Positions 1 to 8,981 of a stretch of 64,000 nucleotides of DNA are shown here, one piece after another (the stretch's first letter is position 1; every line of letters starts with the position of its first letter). A model generated the notes under the pieces. The model ran no database searches and was not told the origin of the DNA. It worked only from the letters and a program-made list of their open reading frames with translations. The translations under genes were made by a program, and so were the position numbers. Origin of the DNA: G963422705 sp963422705 (GTDB taxonomy: Bacteria; Poribacteria; WGA-4E; WGA-3G); NCBI GenBank assembly GCA_963422705.1, contig OY730443.1:434001-498000 (forward strand), given 5' to 3'.

Positions 1-685
1 CTGCGATGATTTCAGCTTGCGCCTCTAGATTGTTCAGCGGTGCGAGTAATTTCGCAACGGTTGTATCGTCCTGACGGGCTTCAATTGCCAACGCGCCCTG
101 GCCAGCGGCGGGCACCATCAATGCTCTATCAAAAAACTGTGTAATGCGTTCTGTTCTGCCAAGCCGTTTAATGCCTGCAGCAGCAACGATAAGTCCATCA
201 AGTTCAGTTTCATAAAGTTTTCGGAGACGGGTATCAATATTGCCCCGTATTTCCTGCACCTGCAAATCTGGGCGTATGTGAAGGAGTTGTGCCCTACGTC
301 GAGGGCTGGTAGTGCCAATTTTCGCGCCAGATGGCAGTTCTGCCAACGTAAGTCCTGAGGACGTAACGAGTACATCGCGGGCATCTTCCCGGGTAGGGAT
401 TGCTCCGATGCAGAGCCCATTGGGCAATTCGATAGGTAGATCCTTCAGACTATGGACAGCGATGTCGATTTCATTGGTTAAAAGGGAATTTTCTATCTCT
501 TTTGTAAAAACGCCTTTGCCTAATCCAAGAAGTGGCTGGTTTTGGGAAACGTCCCCGGTTGTTTTGATGATTTCCAGTGATACTTCCACACCGGGAAAAT
601 GAGTGGTGAACTGTTTTTTTACAAATTCCGCCTGCCACCGTGCGAGTTCACTCCCACGTGTTCCAATTGTAATCGTGCTGTTCAT
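1..685 (-). CDS. hemC: Hydroxymethylbilane synthase (porphobilinogen deaminase), partial
   Basis: Cytosolic enzyme that polymerises four porphobilinogens into hydroxymethylbilane, the precursor of haem and sirohaem. The gene runs leftward off the window: 228 codons are present of the roughly 310 usual for the family. It opens with ITIGTRGSELARWQ, has the conserved DIAVHSLKDLP segment, and reaches AAGQGALAIEAR just before the edge. The cysteine that carries the dipyrromethane cofactor lies in the missing C-terminal part and cannot be checked. The ATG at 685 was chosen because the family homology begins immediately after it. It is the last visible gene of the leftward tetrapyrrole operon, 194 bases after the hemA stop; that gap shows no gene. 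Confidence 0.95.
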   Translation of the reverse strand, partial: MNSTITIGTRGSELARWQAEFVKKQFTTHFPGVEVSLEIIKTTGDVSQNQPLLGLGKGVFTKEIENSLLTNEIDIAVHSLKDLPIELPNGLCIGAIPTREDARDVLVTSSGLTLAELPSGAKIGTTSPRRRAQLLHIRPDLQVQEIRGNIDTRLRKLYETELDGLIVAAAGIKRLGRTERITQFFDRALMVPAAGQGALAIEARQDDTTVAKLLAPLNNLEAQAEIIA

Positions 686-879
686 CAACATTTATTTTGA
701 TTTTGGTAGATTTTAGATGGATTGATACCGGGCCCAAAGATAAAATTGCAAAGACGCTTTCCATGTGCGCATTTTGAGGCGGCTGCTTTAAAGATGAATG
801 TATTTTTTAAATTCACCATAGAATCATTAAGTTGGGAAAAGCGACAAAAACCGCCATCTCCCTCCAACTTATTTGCGTG

Positions 880-2349
880 TTATTGCTCATCGATAGCATC
901 CAAAGCGAACAATTCTTGCAGTGCCCGTATGTATTGTCCATGTTCTGCTTCTTCATCGTTTACAGCCTCCCGCAAATTCTTCACAGGATTATGGAGAAGT
1001 TTTTTGACAATCGCCCGAGTCATAGATGCAACAGCTGCCTGCTGTTCATCAGACAAGTGTGTCTTACCAAAGCATGCCACCCGTTCTGCTTCAACTACCT
1101 TTTGAAATTGCTGGTGAAGTGCTTTAATGGTTGGATTCACGGCAAAAATTTGCAATTGTGAATAGAACCGTTTCGCTTCTTCGGAGACAATCTGTTCTGC
1201 GCGTGTCGCTTCCTGTTGTCGCTGTTTGAGGTTGGAATCAACAACAGCCTCCAAATCGTCAATATTATAGAGAAAAACGTGCGCAATTTTGCTTACGTCC
1301 GGTTCAATATCCCGGGGAACAGCAATGTCAATCAGGAACATATACCGATGTTTCCGCCTTTTCATGAGTTCGGCGAGTGGGCGGGTGCTGATAAGATATT
1401 GGGGAGCATCGGTGGAGCTGATGACAATATCAGCATCAATCAGGAAATCAAGGCCGCTTTCGAAGGGTAGAGGGGTTCCCTTGAATTTCTCTGCAACTTT
1501 GACAGCCCGCTCGTAGGTGCGATTCGTGACAAGGACTTTGGAAACGCCACTGGCGACGAGGTGCTTGGCTGTGAGTTCACTCATTTCACCTGCGCCAATA
1601 ATTGCTACCGTTTTCCCCTCTAACGTGTTAAAGATTTTCTTAGCGAGTTCTACAGCGGCATAACTGATAGAAACCGCCCCACTCGTGATAGTAGTATCGG
1701 CCCTAACGCGTTTTCCAACGCTGAACGCTTTCGTAAATAGGCGATTTAAAACCGGGCCTGCGCCGCCCACAGAACGTGAGAAATCATAAGCATTTCTGAC
1801 CTGTTTCAAAATTTGGGATTCCCCAACAACCATTGAATCAAGACTCGCCGTCACTCTGAAGAGATGCATAATTGTGTCCAACTCTTGGGAGGTATAGGTG
1901 AATTTCTTGAGGATTTCGATATCAATTTGATGATAACGCGATAGGAATTCAAGCAAAACCTTTGCGGACGCCTGGCCCCCGGGGGGAGAATTCATCACCG
2001 CATAGAGCTCAACCCGGTTGCACGTAGAGAGAATTACGGCTTCCTGTACCTGGTTTGATTTTTGGAGATGGTGTAATGCTTCAGTCAGCTGCGCTTCAGA
2101 AAATACAAGTTTCTCCCTGAATGCGATGGGAGCAACATGATGGCTTGTTCCGATGGAGACAACCTGATTCATCTGTTTGGTTAGAGAATGTAAATTCTCT
2201 AATGCGGGGGAGTTTGCGGAGTCACAAATTATATTGCATGTCGAAACTGCTGAATCATTATCTGGCTGTGTTGCGTCCCGCTTACCGTCGTGTTTTTCCA
2301 TGGAATTCCCGATTATTCCTCGCGGCTCTGTTTTTAAATTATACGACAT
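880..2349 (-). CDS. hemA: Glutamyl-tRNA reductase
   Basis: Reduces glutamyl-tRNA(Glu) to glutamate-1-semialdehyde with NADPH, the committed step of the C5 tetrapyrrole pathway; the product goes to HemL, encoded in the same operon. The catalytic cysteine is in STCNRVELYA (Cys110 counted from the long start), and a Rossmann motif VAIIGAGEMSELTAKHL follows. Family homology starts at MNQVVSIGTSHH, codon 60 (position 2172), which would give the typical 430 residues. The preceding 59 residues are polar and unlike the family. None of the three candidate ATGs (2349, 2301, 2172) has a convincing ribosome binding site, so the start is open; I give the longest frame because it leaves only 55 bases after the upstream gene. 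Confidence 0.95.
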   Translation of the reverse strand: MSYNLKTEPRGIIGNSMEKHDGKRDATQPDNDSAVSTCNIICDSANSPALENLHSLTKQMNQVVSIGTSHHVAPIAFREKLVFSEAQLTEALHHLQKSNQVQEAVILSTCNRVELYAVMNSPPGGQASAKVLLEFLSRYHQIDIEILKKFTYTSQELDTIMHLFRVTASLDSMVVGESQILKQVRNAYDFSRSVGGAGPVLNRLFTKAFSVGKRVRADTTITSGAVSISYAAVELAKKIFNTLEGKTVAIIGAGEMSELTAKHLVASGVSKVLVTNRTYERAVKVAEKFKGTPLPFESGLDFLIDADIVISSTDAPQYLISTRPLAELMKRRKHRYMFLIDIAVPRDIEPDVSKIAHVFLYNIDDLEAVVDSNLKQRQQEATRAEQIVSEEAKRFYSQLQIFAVNPTIKALHQQFQKVVEAERVACFGKTHLSDEQQAAVASMTRAIVKKLLHNPVKNLREAVNDEEAEHGQYIRALQELFALDAIDEQ

Positions 2350-2404
2350 TTTGCCATGAATGTCAAATTACGTGCGGGGGCGGAGCTTGCAAACCGGTAC
2401 GGAA

Positions 2405-3244
2405 TTATCGCCAAGCGTGAGTACTATCTAAGAAAACGTTTACCCCGGCGTAGGTACAAAGCACGGCGATAAACCCGATAATGGCGGAATATGCGGCCTT
2501 TCGTCCGCGCCAGCCCCAAAAATGGCGAATACCGATTTGCGAGGCGTAAATCAGCCATGTGACAAGAGTGAGGATAACTTTCGCATCCAGCCATCGCCAC
2601 GGAATTTCGCGCACGTACTGTGTCCAGAGGCTCCCCACCGTGATTCCTATTGAGAGAAGAATAACCCCGATGAGGGTGCATCTATGGCCGAATTCATCAG
2701 AATTTCCAAGGGCGGGAAGAAGATTGGAAATTCGCGAATGTGCCTTCTCGCGAATGTTCTTTTCTGCCATGAGGTACATGAGTCCAAACCCGAAAGCAGC
2801 TATGAACGCGCCATACGCGAGAAAAATGAACGTTGTGTGGGCAAGAAGCCAATAGTTTTGCAGCTGTTCAGGCAGGGTTGAGGTATTTCTAGCGAAACTG
2901 TAGGAGATGAGTATCGCAAGGAATGCGACGGGTACAACAAAGCTGCCGAGGGCCTGCAGGTGTGTCAAACGGACGATGATTAAGTAAATTAACGTGATTG
3001 CCCAAGCAAAAAAAGCTATCGTATCAGTCCAATGTGTCATTGGGAAATGTTTTTGCAGTATCCACCAGAGTACAATAAAAAACGTCAGGAAAGCAAAACC
3101 GAGCGTGGTTCCCCAAAAAGCGATGCTCTCAATTGTGTACCTCAGGGGTGAGGCTTCAGCCCCACTTCCTATCACGAGAGAAAGGGTTTGAAAAATGCAT
3201 GCTGTTAAGTAAATTAGAAGTGTGATTAGAAATAAAAAATTCAT
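2405..3244 (-). CDS. HemX/CcsA-type cytochrome c assembly membrane protein
   Basis: Integral membrane protein of 279 residues with about eight hydrophobic segments, of the family that includes HemX, ResC/CcsA and CcmC. The segment GSLWTQYVREIPWRWLDAKV followed by a TWLIYA helix matches the haem-handling loop region of this family in its reduced HemX form, and there are candidate haem-ligand histidines (for example in LLAHTTFIFLAYGAF). Its place directly before hemA is the classic hemX position, where HemX is thought to influence GluTR level, so HemX is likelier than a true cytochrome c synthase. Its ATG overlaps the stop of the preceding gene as ATGA (3241-3244), suggesting translational coupling. 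Confidence 0.85.
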   Translation of the reverse strand: MNFLFLITLLIYLTACIFQTLSLVIGSGAEASPLRYTIESIAFWGTTLGFAFLTFFIVLWWILQKHFPMTHWTDTIAFFAWAITLIYLIIVRLTHLQALGSFVVPVAFLAILISYSFARNTSTLPEQLQNYWLLAHTTFIFLAYGAFIAAFGFGLMYLMAEKNIREKAHSRISNLLPALGNSDEFGHRCTLIGVILLSIGITVGSLWTQYVREIPWRWLDAKVILTLVTWLIYASQIGIRHFWGWRGRKAAYSAIIGFIAVLCTYAGVNVFLDSTHAWR

Positions 3245-4416
3245 TGCTTTGTGGATGCCTCACTCAACAGAGAAGATACAAGATGATGGGCAGCGTCCAG
3301 CCGTCCCTGCTGAATCCAGTTGAATAAACATTCGGTGTCACATTCAGGCTGTGTAAATCTTAAGCAACATCGGGAAGAATGTAGTGATACGGAGGTGTCT
3401 CGCTTGTCCATTTCAACGTGTTCTATGAGCGCATCAAAAAAGTCGGCCCGTTTTTTCGATGTCGGAAGCGCATCAAGAATCGTTGGCCGGAGTGTGCCGA
3501 GGAAATCAATAAAAGCGCCATACCCTCTGTTTTCAAACGCATTCGCGAGTTTTGTGTGAAGCTCCCTGGCTTTATTCCTGTTATCGCTGTCACGAGCAGC
3601 AATGCTAATGATTAGATTTTCATCTATGATGAGGTTGGGTTTAAAGTAAGTCCCGGCGTTTTGTTGCTCAACGTATTCTATTAGCGGTGTTGCGGCGTTT
3701 CCTTCGGTATCGCCGACTGAGTGACTGTCCATATAATCAGATTCTGCAATGACGAGAAACGCATCGTTAAGATAGGTAGGATTCCGTACAACGTTTGCAC
3801 CACATTGCTGGAGCAGCGAAACCCGTCGCGCGATTTTCGGAGTTTCCTTCCGGTATAAGAGAACGCACCGGCGGTTATGTAATAAAAGATAAACAGGGTA
3901 CGGCAGCCCTTGATTCAGAATCGGCGTCGGCTTGCCATTTTCATATCCGAGTGTATATAACGAGTTTGTGCCCAGTATTTTCTCAAGATATTCGCGAATG
4001 CGGCGGCTTGTCGCGGGGCTCTGTCCACTCGTTGAGATACTTACTATCAGTTCACCGTCCGTGACGACGGAAGCAGCGGCGAAAGTGCACTGTGGAATAA
4101 CGTCTACAACGTTGACTAAACGAATCTTGTGTTTGTCGTGTGCTTCTCTAAAAACCGCCGTGTTAATAGCCGTCGAATCCGTGGCGGCACAAACGAGAAA
4201 GCTGCCGTATGTATCCCCCGTTTTCAACGTTCGTTTCTGCCATACAATTTTGTCGATATCTGCGAGGAACTCCAGCAGCTCTGTTCCTTCTGGGCTGACT
4301 AACGTAACCTGCGCGCCGCTGAGGAGCAGCGAAACAATCTTCCGTTCCGCAATGGCCCCGCCGCCGACGACAAGGCATTTTTGGTGTTGAAGGTTTATAT
4401 ACGCGGGATAAAACAT
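3241..4416 (-). CDS. Sirohaem synthase-like (precorrin-2 dehydrogenase/ferrochelatase) protein with a degenerate second copy
   Basis: The first ~150 residues match the Met8p/SirC/CysG-N family, which oxidises precorrin-2 with NAD and inserts iron to make sirohaem: YPAYINLQHQKCLVVGGGAIAERK is the opening strand and NAD-binding GGG loop, followed by FLVCAATDS and SISTSGQSPATSRRIREYL. Typical proteins end near 200-220 residues; this has 391. The extra part repeats the fold in degraded form: YPVYLLLHNRRCVLLYRKE replaces the GGG loop, then DAFLVIAESD and LIISIAARDSDNRNKAREL line up with the first copy, then a C-terminal tail. It therefore looks like a tandem domain duplication whose second unit has lost NAD binding. 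The stop overlaps the hemX start by four bases. Confidence 0.85.
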   Translation of the reverse strand: MFYPAYINLQHQKCLVVGGGAIAERKIVSLLLSGAQVTLVSPEGTELLEFLADIDKIVWQKRTLKTGDTYGSFLVCAATDSTAINTAVFREAHDKHKIRLVNVVDVIPQCTFAAASVVTDGELIVSISTSGQSPATSRRIREYLEKILGTNSLYTLGYENGKPTPILNQGLPYPVYLLLHNRRCVLLYRKETPKIARRVSLLQQCGANVVRNPTYLNDAFLVIAESDYMDSHSVGDTEGNAATPLIEYVEQQNAGTYFKPNLIIDENLIISIAARDSDNRNKARELHTKLANAFENRGYGAFIDFLGTLRPTILDALPTSKKRADFFDALIEHVEMDKRDTSVSLHSSRCCLRFTQPECDTECLFNWIQQGRLDAAHHLVSSLLSEASTKQ

Positions 4417-4442
4417 GTTTGTCTTCTCACATCACCGGAATC

Positions 4443-5423
4443 TTAAGAATCTCGCGAGACTACGTAATCCGCAAGGTGCTTAAGTGCGTTTCGGGCAGCT
4501 GTCGGTGCTAATACTGAGAGTGAGGCTTTCGCAAATTCAGCGTAATTTTGTGCAACTTTTAAACAGTGCCTCTCAACGGCATAACGCTGAAAAAGGGATT
4601 CAACAAATTTAATTGCGTCTGCTTCGTCAGTGTTTGGATTGAGTGCCGCTTCGAGTTTCTGTTTTTCAATCTTATTGCACACCGTTCGGGTATAGAGAAT
4701 AGGAAACGTGAGTTTGCCTTCGCGTAGGTCCCCGAACGCATTTTTCCCCAATTTCTCGGATTCTTCGACAAAATCGAGCAAATCGTCGACGATTTGGAAG
4801 GCGGTTCCGATTTGCTGTCCGTATGTTGTGAGTGCTTCAATCTGCCTCTTATCTGTTGTCGCGAGATGTGCGCCGAGGGTGCAAGAGGCAGTAATCAGTT
4901 TACCGGTTTTAAAACTAATAATTTTGAGATATTCCGCCTCGGTTATATCAGAATCACCACTTTTATAGGCATGTATGACTTCGCCTTCACACATCGCCTG
5001 TGTCGTATCGGCAAGAATTTCCATCACCGCATCGTCAGCATGACGCGACACTAGCATAGAAAGTACACGCGCATGAAGATAATCGCCTACAAGGACAGCG
5101 ACTTTGTTTCCCCACTTCGTCTGAAGCGTCTCACGTCCACGACGGATAGCGGCCTCATCAAGTACATCGTCATGAACGAGGGAGGCAACGTGGATGAGCT
5201 CAACAACGGCAGCCAGTGTATGTGCCTCAGCCCCTTGGTATCCACACGCCTTAGCAGATAGGACAACGAGAATAGGGCGGAGCCTTTTTCCACCGCCTTT
5301 TACGACATGCTGCACCGCCATGTCAACAAAATTATACTCACTTGCCGTCTGTTCAGTCAGTTTATCCTCAACGGCTTTTAGGTCGTCGGCAATCAATTGA
5401 ACAATTGGATTAAAACTTGACAT
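4443..5423 (-). CDS. Polyprenyl diphosphate synthase (trans-isoprenyl diphosphate synthase)
   Basis: Condenses isopentenyl diphosphate onto an allylic primer to make the long chain of a respiratory quinone or a carrier lipid. Both aspartate-rich motifs are present: LVHDDVLDEAAIRRG (first, DDxxD) and FQIVDDLLDF (second), along with GGGKRLRP near residue 45. Length of 326 residues fits octaprenyl/heptaprenyl-type synthases such as IspB or HepT; chain length cannot be read reliably. I chose the ATG at 5423 (MSSFNPIVQLI); an in-frame GTG at 5456 would add 11 residues but has no better ribosome binding site. Presence in a haem operon fits co-supply of quinone side chain and haem for respiration. 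Confidence 0.92.
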   Translation of the reverse strand: MSSFNPIVQLIADDLKAVEDKLTEQTASEYNFVDMAVQHVVKGGGKRLRPILVVLSAKACGYQGAEAHTLAAVVELIHVASLVHDDVLDEAAIRRGRETLQTKWGNKVAVLVGDYLHARVLSMLVSRHADDAVMEILADTTQAMCEGEVIHAYKSGDSDITEAEYLKIISFKTGKLITASCTLGAHLATTDKRQIEALTTYGQQIGTAFQIVDDLLDFVEESEKLGKNAFGDLREGKLTFPILYTRTVCNKIEKQKLEAALNPNTDEADAIKFVESLFQRYAVERHCLKVAQNYAEFAKASLSVLAPTAARNALKHLADYVVSRDS

Positions 5424-5489
5424 TTTTCGTCGGGATTTCCATAAGAATTGTCCCACTATCGGAACCTTGAAGTTACACTCGAAAATTCA

Positions 5490-6776
5490 TCACTTAAGCT
5501 GAGATAATACCTGTGTTGCGGTATGCACGGTTGTGTTAATATTCTCTTCAGAATGAGCGAGTGACACAAATCCCGCCTCAAATTGTGAGGGGGCAACATA
5601 CACACCCCTTTCGAGTAATCCCCAGAAGTATTGACGGTACCGTTCCGTGTCTGCGGTTCGTGCACCATCAGCATCCGTAACGGTTTCAGAGGTAAAATAG
5701 AGCATTAACATGGAGCCGACTCGGCTATGCCAGGCATCGATTCCATGATTTTTGGTTGCTTCAGCTATGCCACTAGCGAGTGCATCGGCACGGCTTTCCA
5801 GCTCCTCGTAAACTCCCGGTTTCGCGAGGTGTTGCAATGTGATGATGCCCGCCGTAACTGCCAGCGGATTTCCCGAGAGCGTTCCGGCCTGATAAACATC
5901 ACCTTCAGGAGCAACACATTGCATAATTTCCTGTTTTCCACCGTACGCCCCCACGGGCAGCCCGCCCCCGATGATTTTTCCTAAGCAGGACATATCAGGG
6001 ATAACGTTATAGTACGTTTGTGCCCCGCCGTAGGCAACTCGAAACCCAGTAATCACCTCGTCAAAGATGAGGACAATACCGTGTTCTGTCGTAAGTTCAC
6101 GGAGTTCGTTGAGATATCCATCGCGCGGCGGGATAATGCCCATGTTTCCCATAATGGGTTCAAGGATAAGACACGCGATTTCATCGGGATTGGCTTCAAT
6201 CGTTTCGCGCACGGCATTAGGATTGTTAAACGGGAGCGTGAGTGTATTACGGGCAAAATCGCCAGGAACACCGCCGCTATCGGAAATTCCGAAAGTTGCG
6301 ACACCGGAGCCTGCCTTTGCCAATAGATAATCGACATGTCCATGGTAAGCCCCGTCAATCTTGATAATTTTGTCGCGTCCAGTGTATCCCCGTGCGACGC
6401 GAATCGCACTCATGGTAGCTTCAGTACCGGAATTGACAAGCCGTACCCGCTCAATTGAAGGAACTGCATTGACAATTAACTCGGCTAATCTTGTTTCTAA
6501 CGGCGTCGGCGCTCCGAAATTCGTTCCGGAAGAGGCAACAGCGGTGATAGCTTCGATAACGTCTGGATGCGCATGCCCTAAAATGAGTGCCCCCCAGGAG
6601 GCGAGGTAATCAATATATTCGTTCCCATCAATATCATAAACTTTTGAACCACTGCCGCGTTCCATAAAACGTGGGTGCCCTCCAACTTTACTAAAGTTTC
6701 GGACGGGACTGTTGACACCACCGGGGATAAATTGTTGTGATTTTTGCCACGCGGCTAAAGATTTACGGTTTCCCAA
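5490..6776 (-). CDS. hemL: Glutamate-1-semialdehyde 2,1-aminomutase
   Basis: PLP enzyme that converts glutamate-1-semialdehyde, made by HemA, into 5-aminolevulinate for HemB. Family marks are QQFIPGGVNSPVRNF near the N-terminus, IDGAYHGH, LIFDEVITGFR and the PLP-lysine segment CLGKIIGGGLPVGAYGG. The open frame extends to 6812, but a GGAGG lies about 12 bases before a TTG at 6776, and that start gives 428 residues, the usual family size; I therefore take TTG 6776. It lies 97 bases downstream of hemB in the leftward operon. Confidence 0.95.
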   Translation of the reverse strand: MGNRKSLAAWQKSQQFIPGGVNSPVRNFSKVGGHPRFMERGSGSKVYDIDGNEYIDYLASWGALILGHAHPDVIEAITAVASSGTNFGAPTPLETRLAELIVNAVPSIERVRLVNSGTEATMSAIRVARGYTGRDKIIKIDGAYHGHVDYLLAKAGSGVATFGISDSGGVPGDFARNTLTLPFNNPNAVRETIEANPDEIACLILEPIMGNMGIIPPRDGYLNELRELTTEHGIVLIFDEVITGFRVAYGGAQTYYNVIPDMSCLGKIIGGGLPVGAYGGKQEIMQCVAPEGDVYQAGTLSGNPLAVTAGIITLQHLAKPGVYEELESRADALASGIAEATKNHGIDAWHSRVGSMLMLYFTSETVTDADGARTADTERYRQYFWGLLERGVYVAPSQFEAGFVSLAHSEENINTTVHTATQVLSQLK

Positions 6777-6873
6777 TTTTTTGTATATCCTCCGTGACGA
6801 TTTAATCGTCAATCAAAACGGTATTTCACTTTAACGTTCGGTTATCACACTGGATAGAACCAGCGGTTTTCCC

Positions 6874-7899
6874 TTAGGAAAGCCATTCAACGACAGACTT
6901 CGCAAAATAGGTTAAGATAATGTCGGCCCCGGCCCGTTTAATACTGGTTAACGCCTCAAGCGCGACGCGCTGTTCGTCAAGCCACCCGTTCTGTGCGGCG
7001 GCTTTAATCATAGCGTATTCGCCGCTAACATTGTAAGCGGCGACAGGCACCTGAAATTCGTTTTTCACACGATGGATGACATCAAGATAGGGGAGCGCAG
7101 GTTTCACCATGAGAATATCGGCGCCTTCTTCAATATCCAAAGCAACCTCGCGTAAGGCTTCCTCAGCGTTTGCGGCATCCATTTGATAAGAGCGTCTGTC
7201 TCCAAACTGCGGTGCAGATTCAGCAGCTTCACGAAAGGGGCCATAGAAGGCGGAGGCATATTTAGCAGAATACGCCATAATTGGGATATTTTGGTAGCCG
7301 TCCTGGTCCAATGCGTCCCGAACCTTTCCGATGCGTCCATCCATCATATCAGACGGTGCAATGACATCGGCCCCGGCGCGCGCATGCGATAAACTCTCTT
7401 TCACCAGGAGCTCCACTGTCGCGTCGTTTTGCACCTCACCCCCTTTAACAATGCCACAATGCCCGTGCTCGGTATATTCACAGAGACAGACATCTGTCAT
7501 CACGAGCAGCTCAGGTGCGGCATCTTTAAGTGCCCGAACGGCTTGTTGAATAACGCCGTCGTCGGCGTATGCCTCGGAACCGAACGAATCTTTCGTCTTC
7601 GGGATACCGAACAGGATTGTGCCGGGGATGCCGAGGCATACCAACTCCTTCGCTGCATTCACAAGATTATCGACAGAATATTGATAACAGCCGGGCATCG
7701 ATGAAATTTCGGTTTTGATGTTGTGTCCGTGAACAACAAACATGGGATAAATGAGCTTGTCGATGGACAGAACGGTTTCGCGAACGAGTCGCCGGAGATT
7801 TTCGTGGGCGCGCAGCCTCCGGGGGCGCTTCTTACCATACCCATCGTCTAGCGGCGTACTATCTGTATTTGACAACTGAATCGACTGATTTGATTTCAT
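6874..7899 (-). CDS. hemB: Delta-aminolevulinic acid dehydratase (porphobilinogen synthase)
   Basis: Condenses two 5-aminolevulinate molecules into porphobilinogen in the cytosol. Both Schiff-base lysines are in place: MAYSAKYASAFYGPFREA and ILMVKPALPYLDVI. The metal-site cysteines occur in TDVCLCEYTEHGHCGI, which points to the zinc-dependent type of the enzyme. Length of 341 residues is normal, with a slightly long polar N-terminus. The ATG at 7899 overlaps the stop codon of the upstream gene as ATGA (7896-7899), which suggests translational coupling to the unknown protein before it. Confidence 0.96.
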   Translation of the reverse strand: MKSNQSIQLSNTDSTPLDDGYGKKRPRRLRAHENLRRLVRETVLSIDKLIYPMFVVHGHNIKTEISSMPGCYQYSVDNLVNAAKELVCLGIPGTILFGIPKTKDSFGSEAYADDGVIQQAVRALKDAAPELLVMTDVCLCEYTEHGHCGIVKGGEVQNDATVELLVKESLSHARAGADVIAPSDMMDGRIGKVRDALDQDGYQNIPIMAYSAKYASAFYGPFREAAESAPQFGDRRSYQMDAANAEEALREVALDIEEGADILMVKPALPYLDVIHRVKNEFQVPVAAYNVSGEYAMIKAAAQNGWLDEQRVALEALTSIKRAGADIILTYFAKSVVEWLS

Positions 7900-8873
7900 T
7901 CGCCACTTTGGGATTCGGTAGATTTAATTTCGTATTGGATCAATTCCATCATTTTAACTTCATCAGACTCTTCATGTTCGTGTGTCCATTTAACAATTCC
8001 GACGTTCGGTGCTAACCATAAGGTTGTCAATGATTCATCGATTTGTTGTTCTACCAGCCCTGTTCCTTCTTGTTGAAGTGTAGGTGGGAGTTCCACCTCC
8101 GTTGATGCCTCTGTTTGGTATTCAATTTTTAAACAGTCTTCAAACGTGCCTACCTCTGTTTCAACAGTTTCAGTGCCAACAACTTTTCCAGTTTCTACAA
8201 TTGTAGCATAGGTTGTAATTGTTTGATTTGCTTCAGGAAGCTCAAACGGCAATCCGTGAATTTCAACTGTCAGGGTTACGGTAACATTTGCCTTCATTGC
8301 GTTCCACTCCTCGTTGAAAGTGACGGGTGTTGGTAGCAAATAAAAGTAATCTTGTGCCTCGACCTGAATATCGTAATTGGTGTCAATTGACACGCCATCA
8401 GGCAGGCCTTGGCTACTGATTGTTTCGCGCATCACCCCAAGGGCATCCTCCATCTGTCTCGTCGTTGCTGCCTTTCCTGCATTCTCTAACTCATCACCGA
8501 TGAAAAACGCAACCCATTCATCACTGACCTGGTAAAAATAAGGTCGAACGTAATATTCATAGTCCGCCCAGTCTTCTAATTTGGGTGTGTATGTGAAGGA
8601 GCGATAGTTCTTACCTTCAATCTCTTCTGGTTCAACGGCATAACGCGTTAATTCGTTGCCATCTTGGTCTTCGTAAACCCAGTAGCTCTCAAGGGCATCC
8701 GGAAAGTAGTAGTTTGCCCATTCATTGGCAATCCCTGTTGGACTTAAGGCAAAAACTAAAAAAGCAATGATAAGCGTATTAAATTTATGTATCCGGTTCA
8801 ATACCGCCTGATTTTCGACGCGATTCCCCAAAGATTTAAATCTCGTGGGAATTTTTTGATGTAACTCGCGCAT
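7896..8873 (-). CDS. Exported protein of unknown function, first gene of the haem operon
   Basis: I do not recognise a family. The ATG at 8873 has a clear GGAGG eight bases upstream, better than the longer frame starting at 8909. The protein (325 residues) begins with a basic N-region and a hydrophobic stretch (LIIAFLVFALSPTGIANE) that reads as a signal peptide, so the rest is probably outside the cytoplasmic membrane. The mature part is rich in beta-prone, acidic sequence with many aromatic residues (YYFPDALESYWVYEDQDGNE, TPKLEDWADYEYYVRPYFY) and no cysteine pair or repeat that I can see. It is translationally coupled to hemB by a four-base overlap, yet nothing in it suggests a tetrapyrrole enzyme. 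Confidence 0.8.
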   Translation of the reverse strand: MRELHQKIPTRFKSLGNRVENQAVLNRIHKFNTLIIAFLVFALSPTGIANEWANYYFPDALESYWVYEDQDGNELTRYAVEPEEIEGKNYRSFTYTPKLEDWADYEYYVRPYFYQVSDEWVAFFIGDELENAGKAATTRQMEDALGVMRETISSQGLPDGVSIDTNYDIQVEAQDYFYLLPTPVTFNEEWNAMKANVTVTLTVEIHGLPFELPEANQTITTYATIVETGKVVGTETVETEVGTFEDCLKIEYQTEASTEVELPPTLQQEGTGLVEQQIDESLTTLWLAPNVGIVKWTHEHEESDEVKMMELIQYEIKSTESQSGE

Positions 8874-8981
8874 AGTATATTCCTCCAACGTTGAAGGAGT
8901 GAACGCCATGTTATATAAAGCGTCCAGCTCGATTTTTTGTATTTCTCATCAGCGAATTCCCACAGTTACTGAAATGAAGCA

